NCBI RefSeq assembly: GCF_006715395.1
Contig: NZ_VFNC01000003.1
Span: 372,001 to 436,000, forward strand
DNA from: Streptomyces sp. SLBN-31
Lineage (GTDB): Bacteria > Actinomycetota > Actinomycetes > Streptomycetales > Streptomycetaceae
DNA length: 64,000 nucleotides
Direction: 5' to 3'
Shown: positions 43,342 to 51,687 of the stretch, in pieces
How the letters are laid out: every line of letters starts with the position of its first letter
Numbering within the stretch: the stretch's first letter is position 1
Program-made: the position numbers and the translations under genes
The notes under the pieces: model-generated
What the model saw: the letters and a program-made list of their open reading frames with translations, nothing else
The model's database searches: none
What the model was told of the DNA's origin: nothing

Positions 43342-43863
43342 ATGATCGTGTGGATCAACGGCACGCACGGCGTGGGCAAGACGACGACGAGTGCCCTCGT
43401 GCAGCGGCTGCTGCCGGAGTCCCGGGTGTTCGATGCCGAGAAGGTCGGCGAGACGCTCATGGACATCAGGCCCGGGCTGCCCGAGACGGACAACTTCCAG
43501 CACTGGCCGCCGTGGCGGCCGCTCGTGGTCGAGACCGCCCACCGGGTGCTCGACTACGCCGGCGGCACCCTGGTGATGCCGATGACCGTCCTGGTCGAGC
43601 AGTACTGGCGCGAGATCAGCACCGGGCTCGCCGGACACGCCATCCCCGTACGGCACTTCGTCCTCCACGCCGACCGGGAGACGCTCCGCGGGCGCATCGA
43701 AGGCGACACGGTCATGGGCCCCTCCCCTTTCCGCCTCCGGTACCTGGAGCCCTACGCCGAGGCGGCCCGCACCTGGCTGCACGCCGAGGCCGAGGTCGTG
43801 GACACCACGCACCTCACACCCGAGCAGGCGGCCCTGCGGATCGCCGGGGCCGTCCGGAGGTGA
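43342..43863 (+). CDS. P-loop kinase of the TmrB type
   Basis: A 173-residue protein with Walker A MIVWINGTHGVGKTTTSA (residues 1-18). Other features are a mid-protein ARG/HADRETLRGRIEGD loop and the tail VVDTTHLTPEQAALRIAGAV, as in tunicamycin-resistance protein TmrB and AAA_33-type small kinases. TmrB binds tunicamycin and ATP, while others phosphorylate antibiotics or nucleosides. Here the ligand is unknown. It diverges from an XRE repressor across a strong palindrome, an arrangement that often means ligand-induced derepression. Confidence 0.83.
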   Translation: MIVWINGTHGVGKTTTSALVQRLLPESRVFDAEKVGETLMDIRPGLPETDNFQHWPPWRPLVVETAHRVLDYAGGTLVMPMTVLVEQYWREISTGLAGHAIPVRHFVLHADRETLRGRIEGDTVMGPSPFRLRYLEPYAEAARTWLHAEAEVVDTTHLTPEQAALRIAGAVRR

Positions 43864-43881
43864 TCCGCTGCGGCGCCGGTG

Positions 43882-44198
43882 TCACCACAGCACGCCGAAG
43901 ACCATCACGACACCGAAGGGCAGCCGGAAGGCACCCCCGAAGACCTTCACGTACACCCTGCCGACGACGAAGGGCAGCCAGTCCGCGCGGGCGGCCCTCA
44001 CGCGCTCGGCCGGGTCGTAGGTGAGTGCACGATCCGGCGGACGGTCTCCGCGATGCCCGAGACGGGCAGGACGACGCCGGCCACCAGCGGCAGCACGCCG
44101 ACGACCACCGTGACCACCCGCGCGCCGTGGGTGAGGCCGACCCAGACCGCGTACCCGATGAAGGCGAGGACCACGAGCGCGCACAGGGCCATGATCAC
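43882..44198 (-). pseudogene. Small membrane protein gene with an apparent frameshift
   Basis: The GTG at 44198 opens a frame with two hydrophobic helices (ALCALVVLAFIGYAVWVGLT and VVTVVVGVLPLVAGVVLPVS), then stops early at 43998. The other frame continues in a natural way from the overlap (YDPAERVRAARADWLPFVV, then FGGAFRLPFGVVMVFGVLW) to a stop at 43882. A single missing base near 44010-44030, by the CTCACCTACGACC stretch, would restore a membrane protein of about 105 residues. It is the second of two adjacent genes with the same problem. A sequencing error or a true decayed gene are both possible. Confidence 0.55.
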
Positions 44199-44500
44199 CT
44201 AGAGGGCCGGGTCGGAGGGAGTGCCCGTGTCGGTGACCACGGCGCCGGCGGCCGGGTCCCGGCGCTCGGGCAGCACGGCGGTCACGGCCTCGGCGAAGCT
44301 GCTGGTGGCGACCCGGTTGCCGCCCTCGGCGCGCTGGATCGTGCCGTCGGTGAGCAGGAACTCGACGGTCCGCGCGTCGGCGGTCCGCACCTCCTGGATC
44401 GCCGGGAGCGGGATGTCGATCCGCTGTCGGGACCGTGTGTGTGGACGCCGTCGGAGTCGAACGTCGTGGAGACGCCCCGGCCGTTGAGAATCTGCGTCAT
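44199..44500 (-). pseudogene. DUF4429-like small protein gene with an apparent frameshift
   Basis: ATG 44500 starts MTQILNGRGVSTTFDSDGVH, but the frame becomes Ser/Arg-rich nonsense after about residue 25. The -1 frame then reads RIDIPLPAIQEVRTADARTV, EFLLTDGTIQRAEGGNRVAT and ends TPSDPAL with a stop at 44199. One missing base near CCGACAGCGGATC would join them into about 100 residues. The joined sequence resembles the N-terminal part of DUF4429 proteins. Its stop is directly followed by the GTG of the next gene, so the pair was an operon. Confidence 0.55.
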
Positions 44501-44559
44501 GGCCGGATGACCAGCGAGGTGGCCCCGAGGTTGCCCCGTGGGAGGCCGCCGGGTCGCCA

Positions 44560-45063
44560 TCACACGGGCGCCGCGGACCCGCCCAGCCACTCCCGCACCG
44601 TGGCGAGGTCGCCGTCGGTCACTCCGCACCGGTGGTCGACCCGGTGCAGCAGCGCCGGCGCCGGGTGACGGGCGGCCACCCAGGCGCGGTCGGCGGCGGT
44701 GAGTTCGTCGTCGAGCCAGACGAAGGGCCGACCGGCCGCCCAGGCGGTCAGAGGCCGGGTCTTCCAGTGCAGCCGTGCCGGTTCGTCGGCGTCGGGCCAG
44801 TCGAGCACGGGCAGCGGTGGCAGCCCGAGCCAGGGTGCGACGCAGGTGTTCGCGTCGTCCAGCCAGGTCGTGGCCCACACCAGCTCGCACCCCAGCGACG
44901 CCAGCCGGGCGCCGAGCCCGGGGTCGATGCGGTCCAGCAGCGGATGCGCCGCCGCGGCGGCGGGCGGAACGAAGCGCGAGGTGTACGACGGGTAGGGCGC
45001 CGCCGCTCCGAAGGGCAGCAGCGTTCCGTCGATGTCGAGGAAGAGCAGCATCAGGGACAGCAT
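44560..45063 (-). CDS. HAD-fold hydrolase-like protein
   Basis: A 167-residue protein from ATG 45063, or ATG 45051 after MLSL. The HAD motif I is MLLFLDIDGTLLPFG; the second motif Thr is in LVWATTWLDD, and the third acidic motif in FVWLDDELTAADR. There is no large cap domain, so it resembles the minimal Streptomyces secreted-type HADs (DUF5663-like?) and nucleotide phosphatases. The substrate is unknown. It lies between the frameshifted pair and the RraA-like gene on the same strand; the spacing of 31 bases to the RraA gene suggests one transcript. Confidence 0.8.
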   Translation of the reverse strand: MLSLMLLFLDIDGTLLPFGAAAPYPSYTSRFVPPAAAAAHPLLDRIDPGLGARLASLGCELVWATTWLDDANTCVAPWLGLPPLPVLDWPDADEPARLHWKTRPLTAWAAGRPFVWLDDELTAADRAWVAARHPAPALLHRVDHRCGVTDGDLATVREWLGGSAAPV

Positions 45064-45094
45064 CGGCGATGGAAGGCGGGGAAGGGAACGGACG

Positions 45095-45724
45095 TCAGCC
45101 CTCGAAGCCCTGCTCCGCGAGGATCTTGTCGATGCGGGCCCGGTGCTCCGCCTCCCACGCCTCCAACGGTTCGGCGGCCTCCTTGGCGAGCTTGGCGCGG
45201 GCGGCGGTCAGGATCTCGTCGCCGCTCGCGGCGGGGACGACGACCACGCCCTCCTCGTCGGCCACCACGATGTCACCGGCCGCGACGCGTACGCCCCCGC
45301 AGGTCACGGGCTCGTTCAGCGGCGTCGCGGCGGCCTTGGCGCCCGGGATCGGGATGACGCCCCGGGCGAAGACCGGGAACCGTGCCTCCCGGACCTCGCC
45401 GAGGTCACGGATCAGTCCGTCCAGGACGAAGCCCGCGATGCCGCGCCGCTGGGCGACGGCGCACACGTTGCCGCCCGCCAGCGCCCAGTCGGTGTCCCCC
45501 GACTCCACGACGACGACCGAACCCGCTGCCGCCCGGTGGATGGCCGCATGGAGCATGAGGTTGTCCCCCGGGGGGCAGCGCACGGTGAAGGCCGGGCCGG
45601 CCACCCGCCCGACGGGCCCCCACAGCGGGCGGATACCGATGTCCATGACCTGCCGGCGGCCGAGGAGGTCGGCGAGGGTGGTGGTGGGGACGGACCGGAA
45701 CGGGAATTCGCTGGCGTCAGTCAT
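45095..45724 (-). CDS. RraA-family protein (HMG/CHA aldolase or RNase E inhibitor fold)
   Basis: From ATG 45724 the protein has 209 residues. Family signatures are TTLADLLGRR, the substrate loop GDTDWALAGGNVCAVAQRRG, the Arg-Asp motif in VLDGLIRDLGEVREARFPVF and the C-terminal GDIVVADEEGVVVVPA. In RraA-like aldolases the R-D/x20-D residues bind metal and pyruvate; the Arg and Asp of LIRDLGE are present. Members cleave 4-hydroxy-4-methyl-2-oxoglutarate, and the regulatory RraA lacks activity. An enzyme is more likely here. It is followed by the HAD gene. Confidence 0.85.
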   Translation of the reverse strand: MTDASEFPFRSVPTTTLADLLGRRQVMDIGIRPLWGPVGRVAGPAFTVRCPPGDNLMLHAAIHRAAAGSVVVVESGDTDWALAGGNVCAVAQRRGIAGFVLDGLIRDLGEVREARFPVFARGVIPIPGAKAAATPLNEPVTCGGVRVAAGDIVVADEEGVVVVPAASGDEILTAARAKLAKEAAEPLEAWEAEHRARIDKILAEQGFEG

Positions 45725-45893
45725 GAGCGCGACGCTACCGTCCCTTCCCATGACTGCCGGGTCGGCCTTGTGCCGTGAGCGAGTTGGGTGCCCGGCCTCT
45801 GAGTGAGGCCGCGGCGGGCCAGGAGCCCGCCGCTTTCTCTGCACCGCCTTCGGAACCTCGGAAGATTCCAGCCGCAGAGAGAGCAAGCACCCC

Positions 45894-46742
45894 ATGCCCA
45901 ACGACTTCAACCAACAGGTCATCGACGAGTTCCGCGCCAACAAAGGCCGCCTGACCGGGTACTTCGCGAAAGCCCGGCTTTTGCTGCTGACCACCACCGG
46001 CGCCCGCACCGGCACCCCGCACACCACCCCCGTCGGCTACCTCCCCGACGGCGCCGGCCGGGTCCTGGTCATCGCCTCGGCGGGCGGCTCGGACCGGCAC
46101 CCGGACTGGTACCACAACCTCCTCGCACACCCTCAGGTGGACGTCGACAGCGGCGTGTTCCGGTACCGGGCGCGCGCCGTCGTACTGGACGGCGAGAAGC
46201 GGGAGCAGGCCTGGGCGCGGGCGGTGGAGGCCGACGCGGGCTGGGCGGCGTACCAGCGCAAGACCGACCGGCTCATCCCCGTCGTCGCCCTCCACGAGAT
46301 CGCCCGCCCCGGGCCCCCGGACATCAACGCCTCCTCCCCCGGCGAGGCGATCAGGCTCGTCCACGACGTCTTCCGCCGCGAACTCGCCCTGATCCGGGAG
46401 GAGATGGCGAACGGCACGGGCGGCGGCACCCTCGGCGCCCAGCTCCGCGTCAACTGCCTGACCTTCTGCCAGGGCCTGCACAACCATCACGCGGGCGAGG
46501 ACACGATGATGTTCCCCCTGCTCGCCGACCACCATCCCGGGACCGCCCCGGCGTTCCGGCGGCTGCGCGAGGAGCACGAACGGATCGCCGTCCTCGTGGC
46601 GGACCTGCGCCGCGCCGTGACCGACGAGACCACGGACCCGGCGACCGCACGCGCCGAGGTCGAGCGCCTGACCCTGGAGCTGGAGGCCCATCTGACCTAC
46701 GAGGAGCAGGAGTTGGTGCCTCTCCTCGACGCGGGCAACTGA
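45894..46742 (+). CDS. F420H2-dependent reductase (Ddn-type) fused to a hemerythrin HHE domain
   Basis: A 282-residue two-domain protein. Residues 1 to about 135 are a split-barrel of the Ddn/F420-quinone-reductase (nitroreductase DUF385) family: RLTGYFAKARLLLLTTTGA, RTGTPHTTPVGYLPD, HPDWYHNLLAHPQVDVDSG. From about 150 the hemerythrin part has the diiron ligands in HDVFRRELALIREEM, CQGLHNHHAGEDTMMFPLL, EEHERIAVL and LEAHLTYEEQELVPLL. Fusing an F420 or flavin reductase to an O2/NO-binding diiron helix bundle suggests a redox-sensing or detoxifying enzyme. It diverges from the RraA-like gene and is convergent with TetR. Confidence 0.85.
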   Translation: MPNDFNQQVIDEFRANKGRLTGYFAKARLLLLTTTGARTGTPHTTPVGYLPDGAGRVLVIASAGGSDRHPDWYHNLLAHPQVDVDSGVFRYRARAVVLDGEKREQAWARAVEADAGWAAYQRKTDRLIPVVALHEIARPGPPDINASSPGEAIRLVHDVFRRELALIREEMANGTGGGTLGAQLRVNCLTFCQGLHNHHAGEDTMMFPLLADHHPGTAPAFRRLREEHERIAVLVADLRRAVTDETTDPATARAEVERLTLELEAHLTYEEQELVPLLDAGN

Positions 46743-46787
46743 GCTGGGTGCACGGGCGGTGGGGGTTGGGCCCGGTCGTCTGGTGCC

Positions 46788-47393
46788 CTAGGCGAACTGG
46801 GACAGCCCGGCGGCGAGCATCTCGAACGCGCGCTCAGCGGCGGCGACGGCGTCCGGCCGCACCTCCTCGACCCGCTCCCCCGCGGCGATCCGCCGCCAGT
46901 TGTCCAGCGCGAGGATCCGCTGCACGGCGACGATCTGCCCCGCCGCCAGCCGCGCCTCCAGCCCACCGCCGAGCGCCTGCGCGAGCGCGTCCTCGGAACG
47001 CTGCTGGTAGGCGTACACGCGGGCGACGAGGGAGGGGGTGCCGTAGAGGAGGGAGTGGAAGGCGAGCACCTGGGGGTGGTCGTTGAGCCCGGTGACGGGG
47101 TCGTCCCGCTCCAGCCCGTCGAGAAAGTGCCGCCGAAGCGCCGCGACGGGGGTCGGCCCCTGGGCCACCACTCGGGCGGCCTCCGCCTCGTGGTCGGCGA
47201 TCCGGTGCAGGACCAGGTCCTCCTTGGCCGGGAAGTACCGGAACAGCGTCGGCTTGGAGATCCCCGCGGCGGCGGCGACCTCGGCGACGGAGACGGCATC
47301 GAAGCCCTTCTCGAGGAAGAGGCGGATGGCGGTCTCGGAGACCACCTCGTACATCCGCAGCTTCTTGCGCTCACGCAGGCCCATGTCGGTCAT
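46788..47393 (-). CDS. TetR-family regulator
   Basis: The 201-residue protein starts at ATG 47393. The N-terminal HTH reads RMYEVVSETAIRLFLEKGFD then AVSVAEVAAAAGISKPTLFR, ending YFPAKEDLVL. The C-terminal ligand domain is generic (LDNWRRIAAGERVEEVRPD). It diverges from a quinone oxidoreductase gene over an 87-base region with a strong dyad (47418-47439). It could bind that dyad, but the dyad has the geometry of a SoxR promoter instead; both readings stand. Confidence 0.9.
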   Translation of the reverse strand: MTDMGLRERKKLRMYEVVSETAIRLFLEKGFDAVSVAEVAAAAGISKPTLFRYFPAKEDLVLHRIADHEAEAARVVAQGPTPVAALRRHFLDGLERDDPVTGLNDHPQVLAFHSLLYGTPSLVARVYAYQQRSEDALAQALGGGLEARLAAGQIVAVQRILALDNWRRIAAGERVEEVRPDAVAAAERAFEMLAAGLSQFA

Positions 47394-47415
47394 GGGGTGA
47401 GCGTAACCAGCGCGC

Positions 47416-47446
47416 TTGACCTCAAGTCCGGTTGAGGTCGAAGACT
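47416..47446 (+). promoter_or_regulatory. Second SoxR-type operator/promoter
   Basis: TTGACC (47416-47421), a 19-base spacer and AAGACT (47441-47446) form an over-spaced promoter. The spacer carries a perfect dyad GACCTCAA-GTCCGG-TTGAGGTC (47418-47439). CCTCAA-N6-TTGAGG is the classic SoxR box. It is 34 bases before the ATG of the quinone oxidoreductase and aligns base for base in layout with 6619-6649. Confidence 0.75.
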
Positions 47447-47480
47447 GCCCGGGAGTCCTCACGACGACTGGAGGCGGAGC

Positions 47481-48443
47481 ATGCGAGCGGTGCGGGCGAA
47501 GGAGTTCGGTGGTCCCGAGGTCCTGGTACCGGTGGAGCTGCCGGAGCCGATGCCGGGTCCCGGAGAGGTGGTGATCGACGTCGCGTACGTCGACACGATC
47601 TTCGTCGAGACGCAGGTGCGGGCGGGGTGGGGGCGGGAGTACTTCGCGGTGGCACCGCCGTACGTCCCCGGGGGTGGCGTGTCGGGAACCGTGATCGCGG
47701 CGGGTGAGGGCGTCCCGGACGAGTGGCTGGGGCGCCGGATCGCGTCCTTCGTGCGGGACGGCTACGCCTCGCGGGCGGTGGCCGCGGTGGACGGGGCGAC
47801 GGTCGTGCCGGAGGGAGTGGATCTGTCGACCGCGGCCGCGCTGGTGCACGACGGGGTGACGGCGACGGGCCTGATCGAGCTGACGGGCGTCGGGACCGGG
47901 GACCGGGTGCTGATCCTCGGGGCGTCCGGAGGCATGGGGACGCTCCTGGTCCAGCTGGCCGCGGCGCGAGGCGCCCGGGTGGTCGGGGCGGCTCGGGGGG
48001 ACGAGAAGCTGAACCTGGTACGGCGGTTGGGAGCGGCGCAAGCTGTGGACGTCTCGGACGACAGGTGGACGGAGAGGGCCCGTGAGGCGCTGGGCGGGGG
48101 CGCGGACGTGGTGTTGGACGGGGTGGGCGGACGCCTGGGCGCGGAGGCCTTCGCGTTGACCCTGGACGGCGGCCGGTTCTCCGCGCACGGGGCCCCGACG
48201 GGCGGCTTCGCCGCTGTGGACGCCGAGGAGGCGAAGCGACGGGGGATCAGTCTGCTCGGCATCGGGGACGTGCAGTTCGGGCCCGTGGAGGCGACGCGTC
48301 TGAGGGCGCACGCGCTCGACGAGGTGTCGGGCGGCCGGCTGCGACCCGTCATCGGGGAGGTGTTCGCACTGGAGCGGGCGGCGGACGCCCATCGGGCCGT
48401 GGAGGAGCGAAGGGTCCTGGGCAAGGTGCTGCTGAAGAGCTGA
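47481..48443 (+). CDS. NADPH:quinone-oxidoreductase-type MDR protein
   Basis: A 320-residue protein from ATG 47481. The N-domain (GPEVLVPVELPEPMPGPGEV) and Rossmann domain (ILGASGGMGTLLVQLAAARG, then VVLDGVGGRLGAEAF) match the quinone oxidoreductase subgroup with no zinc ligands, as in the first oxidoreductase of this window. It is not followed by a transporter gene. The upstream SoxR-type box indicates induction by redox-cycling agents; a TetR gene is divergent. Confidence 0.88.
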   Translation: MRAVRAKEFGGPEVLVPVELPEPMPGPGEVVIDVAYVDTIFVETQVRAGWGREYFAVAPPYVPGGGVSGTVIAAGEGVPDEWLGRRIASFVRDGYASRAVAAVDGATVVPEGVDLSTAAALVHDGVTATGLIELTGVGTGDRVLILGASGGMGTLLVQLAAARGARVVGAARGDEKLNLVRRLGAAQAVDVSDDRWTERAREALGGGADVVLDGVGGRLGAEAFALTLDGGRFSAHGAPTGGFAAVDAEEAKRRGISLLGIGDVQFGPVEATRLRAHALDEVSGGRLRPVIGEVFALERAADAHRAVEERRVLGKVLLKS

Positions 48444-48510
48444 ACGGCTCCTCAGAAGGGCGGCCTTGAGGAAACCACCGCAGTGCGTGTGGTGTGCGGG
48501 GCACGTACGG

Positions 48511-49638
48511 TCAGGATGTGGGGGTCGGGACGTCCGCCGTGGGTCTTTTGCCCAGGTCCTTTGTGCGGTGCCAACGAACCAGGGCCCTCGCGATCCGTGA
48601 GTGGTTCGGCACGGTGTCCAGTCCCAGGGGCTCGGCCGCCGCGAGGAGGATCCGGTGCAGTTTGGTGGCGGCGAAGGGGAGGCCGAACCAGTTGAGGTCG
48701 CCTCGCCGGTCCAGTTGCAGGGAGACGCGAATGACGTCGGTGAAGACCGACTGCGCCTTCTTGAAAGCGAGAATACGCGGCAGGTCGTCCTCCCAGCCGA
48801 GTGAACTTCCTTGCCGCGCACGCTCGACGACCCGGCTCCACTCCTGAGCCATACGTCTTTCCTGCGGCTCCGGGAACTTCATCAGATAGAGGTGGGTGGC
48901 CAGGTCGTACAGCGGGTCGCCCACCATGGCCAATTCCCAGTCGATGACCCAGATGTGACCTTGGGGGTCCACGATGAGGTTCTCACGGTGCAGGTCCGCG
49001 TGCAGCAGGGAGAAAGGCCGACGCTCCAGACCGTATACGCTCTTCCGCAAACGGGTGAACGATTCCTCTCCGATTCCGAGTTCACTGAACAAGCCCTCGA
49101 ACAGCGGCAGATTCTCTGCGTAGACCTGATCCTCCATGAAGACGATCAGGCGTTCCAGGAATCCGTCGGTGTCGTAGTCATCGGATCGGTCGTCCGCCGT
49201 GCAGCGCCGCTGCGCCTTGAGCATGTCTGGCCGGATCTGCACCAGTTGGCGGAAGATCTCCAGTAGCTGGTCGGTAAGGACTTCGGGCACGCGACGGCTC
49301 TGCCACCAGTGCCGGACGCCGAGAGTCCGGCCCTCGATGAACCCCTGAAAGTGCGTACGGCCGATCGTCACGACATCAGGCACGCGCTCGATCTCCAGCT
49401 CCCTGAGGTTCAGGAGCAGCTCCTCCTCCGACGTGAAGCACCTGCGGTCGAACCACAGGATCTGCGCGCGGGGCTCCCGGCATTTGACCCAGATCCGGCC
49501 TTCGTAGGGCAGGACACGCGTCACATGGTGATACCCCGTGAACGTGTCTCGGACGACACTGCCGTCGACGCTCAACTCGGCGATCCGCGACGGACTGTCG
49601 GGGAGCGAGGCGGATGTCATGCGCTGGGTTCCGGCCAT
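48511..49638 (-). CDS. APH/choline-kinase-fold phosphotransferase
   Basis: A 375-residue kinase-like protein from ATG 49638; ATG 49620 is an alternative and neither has a good Shine-Dalgarno. The Brenner motif is LLHADLHRENLIVDPQGHIW (catalytic Asp in HADLHREN) and the metal Asp is in VIDWELAMVGDPLYDLA. The N-lobe has WVKCREPRAQILWFD and an EEELLLNLRELEIERVPDVV helix. Such enzymes phosphorylate antibiotics, choline, sugars or proteins; nothing here picks one. It is the left end of a block with two HAD phosphatases and three GntR genes, and divergent from the first HAD gene by 214 bases. Confidence 0.85.
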   Translation of the reverse strand: MAGTQRMTSASLPDSPSRIAELSVDGSVVRDTFTGYHHVTRVLPYEGRIWVKCREPRAQILWFDRRCFTSEEELLLNLRELEIERVPDVVTIGRTHFQGFIEGRTLGVRHWWQSRRVPEVLTDQLLEIFRQLVQIRPDMLKAQRRCTADDRSDDYDTDGFLERLIVFMEDQVYAENLPLFEGLFSELGIGEESFTRLRKSVYGLERRPFSLLHADLHRENLIVDPQGHIWVIDWELAMVGDPLYDLATHLYLMKFPEPQERRMAQEWSRVVERARQGSSLGWEDDLPRILAFKKAQSVFTDVIRVSLQLDRRGDLNWFGLPFAATKLHRILLAAAEPLGLDTVPNHSRIARALVRWHRTKDLGKRPTADVPTPTS

Positions 49639-49852
49639 TCTGATCGAGCCGATGATGAAGAGGGACGCAGGCTACTACCCGGCGGTCGAGCGCCGGTGCA
49701 GAACCCGGGTATTCGAGGGTTCGGTCGCCTCGTTGGTCTAATCGGCGTACATGCGCGCGAAGGAGCCGACACCTGCGCGTGAACCGGCCGGAAGCGCTGG
49801 CGGCCGTCCCGCGCGGTGCGCAAAACTGGCACGACGACCGCAAGGAGGCCCT

Positions 49853-50683
49853 TTGGACGACGCGACCGACGACCAGGATGACCCGCGGGGTGACCTGCTG
49901 GCCCTTCTCGGTCGCGCGAAGGCGGTCCTCTTCGACTTCGACGGGCCGATCTGCGCTCTCTTCGCCGGCCGGCCCAGGGATCCCCGCACACGCTCGACGA
50001 CGAAGGACGTGGCGGACGACATCAAGCACGCCGCGCGGGAGGAGTGGGGCCGTGCACGCCTCGCTCCGGACGTCGAGGAGTGCGTCGACTCGCACCACGC
50101 ACTTCTGCGCCTCAGGCTCATGTACGACGCCGAGCCGGACGACCTGAGTCCGGTGGCCCTCAAGCGCGCCGAGGACATCGTGACGCGGGCGGAGGACGCG
50201 GCTGTCGAGACCGCCGTACGAGCGTGGGGCGTCCTCACGCTCGTGAAAGTACTGTCATCCGATCTCGGCAAGCGCCTGGCCGTCGTGAGCAACAACGCCG
50301 AGGACCCGATCAGGAGGTACCTCGAACTCCCCGGGGTGCGGCTCCACTCGAACTTCGACGGTGTTTTCGGCCGGGACCCGGACGACGCACGTCTCATGAA
50401 ACCGGATCCGGACTGCGTACGGCGGGCCATCGACAAACTGTCCGTCAAGGCCTCCGAATGCCTCCTTATCGGCGACAAGATCTCGGACTTGGATGCCGCC
50501 CGGTCGGCCGGAACCTCATTCATCGGCTACACGAAGAAGAGGGCCCGGGCCACGCAGATGAAAGACCGGGGAGCGGAAGTCGTGGTTTCCTCGCACCACC
50601 CGGTCATTCGGGCTGCGCGAACACTCAGAGAGCTTCCCCCAAATTCGCCTCCGGAATGCCGAGTACGTCCCAGGCGGAGTTGA
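49853..50683 (+). CDS. HAD-family phosphatase (first copy)
   Basis: TTG 49853 is the best start because AAGGAGG stands 5 bases before it; the product has 276 residues. The HAD nucleophile motif is KAVLFDFDGPICALFAG (DxD with D as catalytic), motif II is RLAVVSNNAED, and motif III/IV is KPDPDCVRRAI with LLIGDKISDLDAARSAG. A helical cap lies between about residues 35 and 130. It is a paralogue of the HAD protein at 51898-52635, sharing LFDFDGPIC-x-LFAG. Its last 59 bases overlap the convergent GntR gene, so one gene's 3' end is on the other's antisense. The substrate is unknown. Confidence 0.85.
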   Translation: MDDATDDQDDPRGDLLALLGRAKAVLFDFDGPICALFAGRPRDPRTRSTTKDVADDIKHAAREEWGRARLAPDVEECVDSHHALLRLRLMYDAEPDDLSPVALKRAEDIVTRAEDAAVETAVRAWGVLTLVKVLSSDLGKRLAVVSNNAEDPIRRYLELPGVRLHSNFDGVFGRDPDDARLMKPDPDCVRRAIDKLSVKASECLLIGDKISDLDAARSAGTSFIGYTKKRARATQMKDRGAEVVVSSHHPVIRAARTLRELPPNSPPECRVRPRRS

Positions 50684-51515
50684 ACCACTTCTGCATGCTC
50701 TCCAGGAACACCGCTCCCTGGGAATGCGGATCTTTCACGTGGTGGGTGAGCCGCGCGGCCACGCCTTCCACATCCGCCGTCGTGATATGCCGGCCACCCT
50801 CAAGCTCTATGGGGCGCATGACGACCTCGTAGAAGCCGTGCAGCGCCTCCTCGTTGTTGACCAGGTAGAGCTTGAAGGTCGGCGCGAGCTGGATCCGCCG
50901 GACCTCGAAGTGGACCGAGGGCACGAGGTTCGAGGTCTTCAACTGGCTCATCACGCTGCGCAGTGTCGCCGTCGACCGGCGCATGATGCCGACGTACCGG
51001 CGCTTCAGGAGCCGGTCCTCGTCCGGGTCCTGAGACCGCCAGTACGGGAGCTCCACGGACTCGGCCGGCAACAGGACGCGCAGAGCCACACTCTCCGGCC
51101 TGATCTCACCGGCCTGGATCAGCTCTCCCTGGTACCGGATGTGCGCGTCCAGGGACTCCGCGGTGAGCGTGAAGACGTCCAGCGTCACCTCTGACTGCTG
51201 AAAGGCCTGCCCGATGAGCCGCCCCAACGTGACTTTGCGATCGGGCCACTTGCCGACCGTCGGCGAGTCGATCCGCTGGTCCTTGAGGACCGTGGAGCCA
51301 CTGCCCTGACGTGAGGCGATCCAGCCCTCGTTCTGCAGCTCACCGAGCGCCCGCTGCACAGTGTCTCTGGAGACGCCGAACTCATCGGCCAGTTCCCGCT
51401 GCGCCGGAAGCTTGGACCCCAGCGCGTAGGTCCCGTCGGCCATACGAGCCCGCAGAGCAGCGGCGACGCGAGCGGACCTGCCGCCGCCGCCCTCACCGCC
51501 CTGATCGCCGCTCAC
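50625..51515 (-). CDS. GntR-type regulator with C-terminal sensor domain (copy 1)
   Basis: A 296-residue protein from GTG 51515. The winged helix (residues about 14-75) is a standard GntR: RMADGTYALGSKLPAQREL, ADEFGVSRDTVQRALGELQN. The C-terminal 210 residues are not UTRA or FCD. They have TLTAESLDAHIRYQ, IRPESVALRVLLPAESVELP, SVHFEVRRIQLAPTFKLYLV and end in VFLESMQKWFNSAWDVLGIP, a layout shared with the other two GntR proteins here. The fold may be phospholipase-D-like without the HKD residues (inference). It is divergent from a small TM peptide gene. Confidence 0.85.
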   Translation of the reverse strand: MSGDQGGEGGGGRSARVAAALRARMADGTYALGSKLPAQRELADEFGVSRDTVQRALGELQNEGWIASRQGSGSTVLKDQRIDSPTVGKWPDRKVTLGRLIGQAFQQSEVTLDVFTLTAESLDAHIRYQGELIQAGEIRPESVALRVLLPAESVELPYWRSQDPDEDRLLKRRYVGIMRRSTATLRSVMSQLKTSNLVPSVHFEVRRIQLAPTFKLYLVNNEEALHGFYEVVMRPIELEGGRHITTADVEGVAARLTHHVKDPHSQGAVFLESMQKWFNSAWDVLGIPEANLGEAL

Positions 51516-51687
51516 ACCGCGACCGTACCTCTCTTCGTCGCCGAGGAAACCCAGTTCCAGTCAAATAGTCAGTCCAACTCGCCCGCCGGTTAAGGGATCA
51601 ACCAGTCAGGGCAGAACCATTTTGCGGCAACCAGCCCAATTGGACTGCAAGTTGATCGCTTCTCGGCAAGCGACGTCAGGGGGACCC

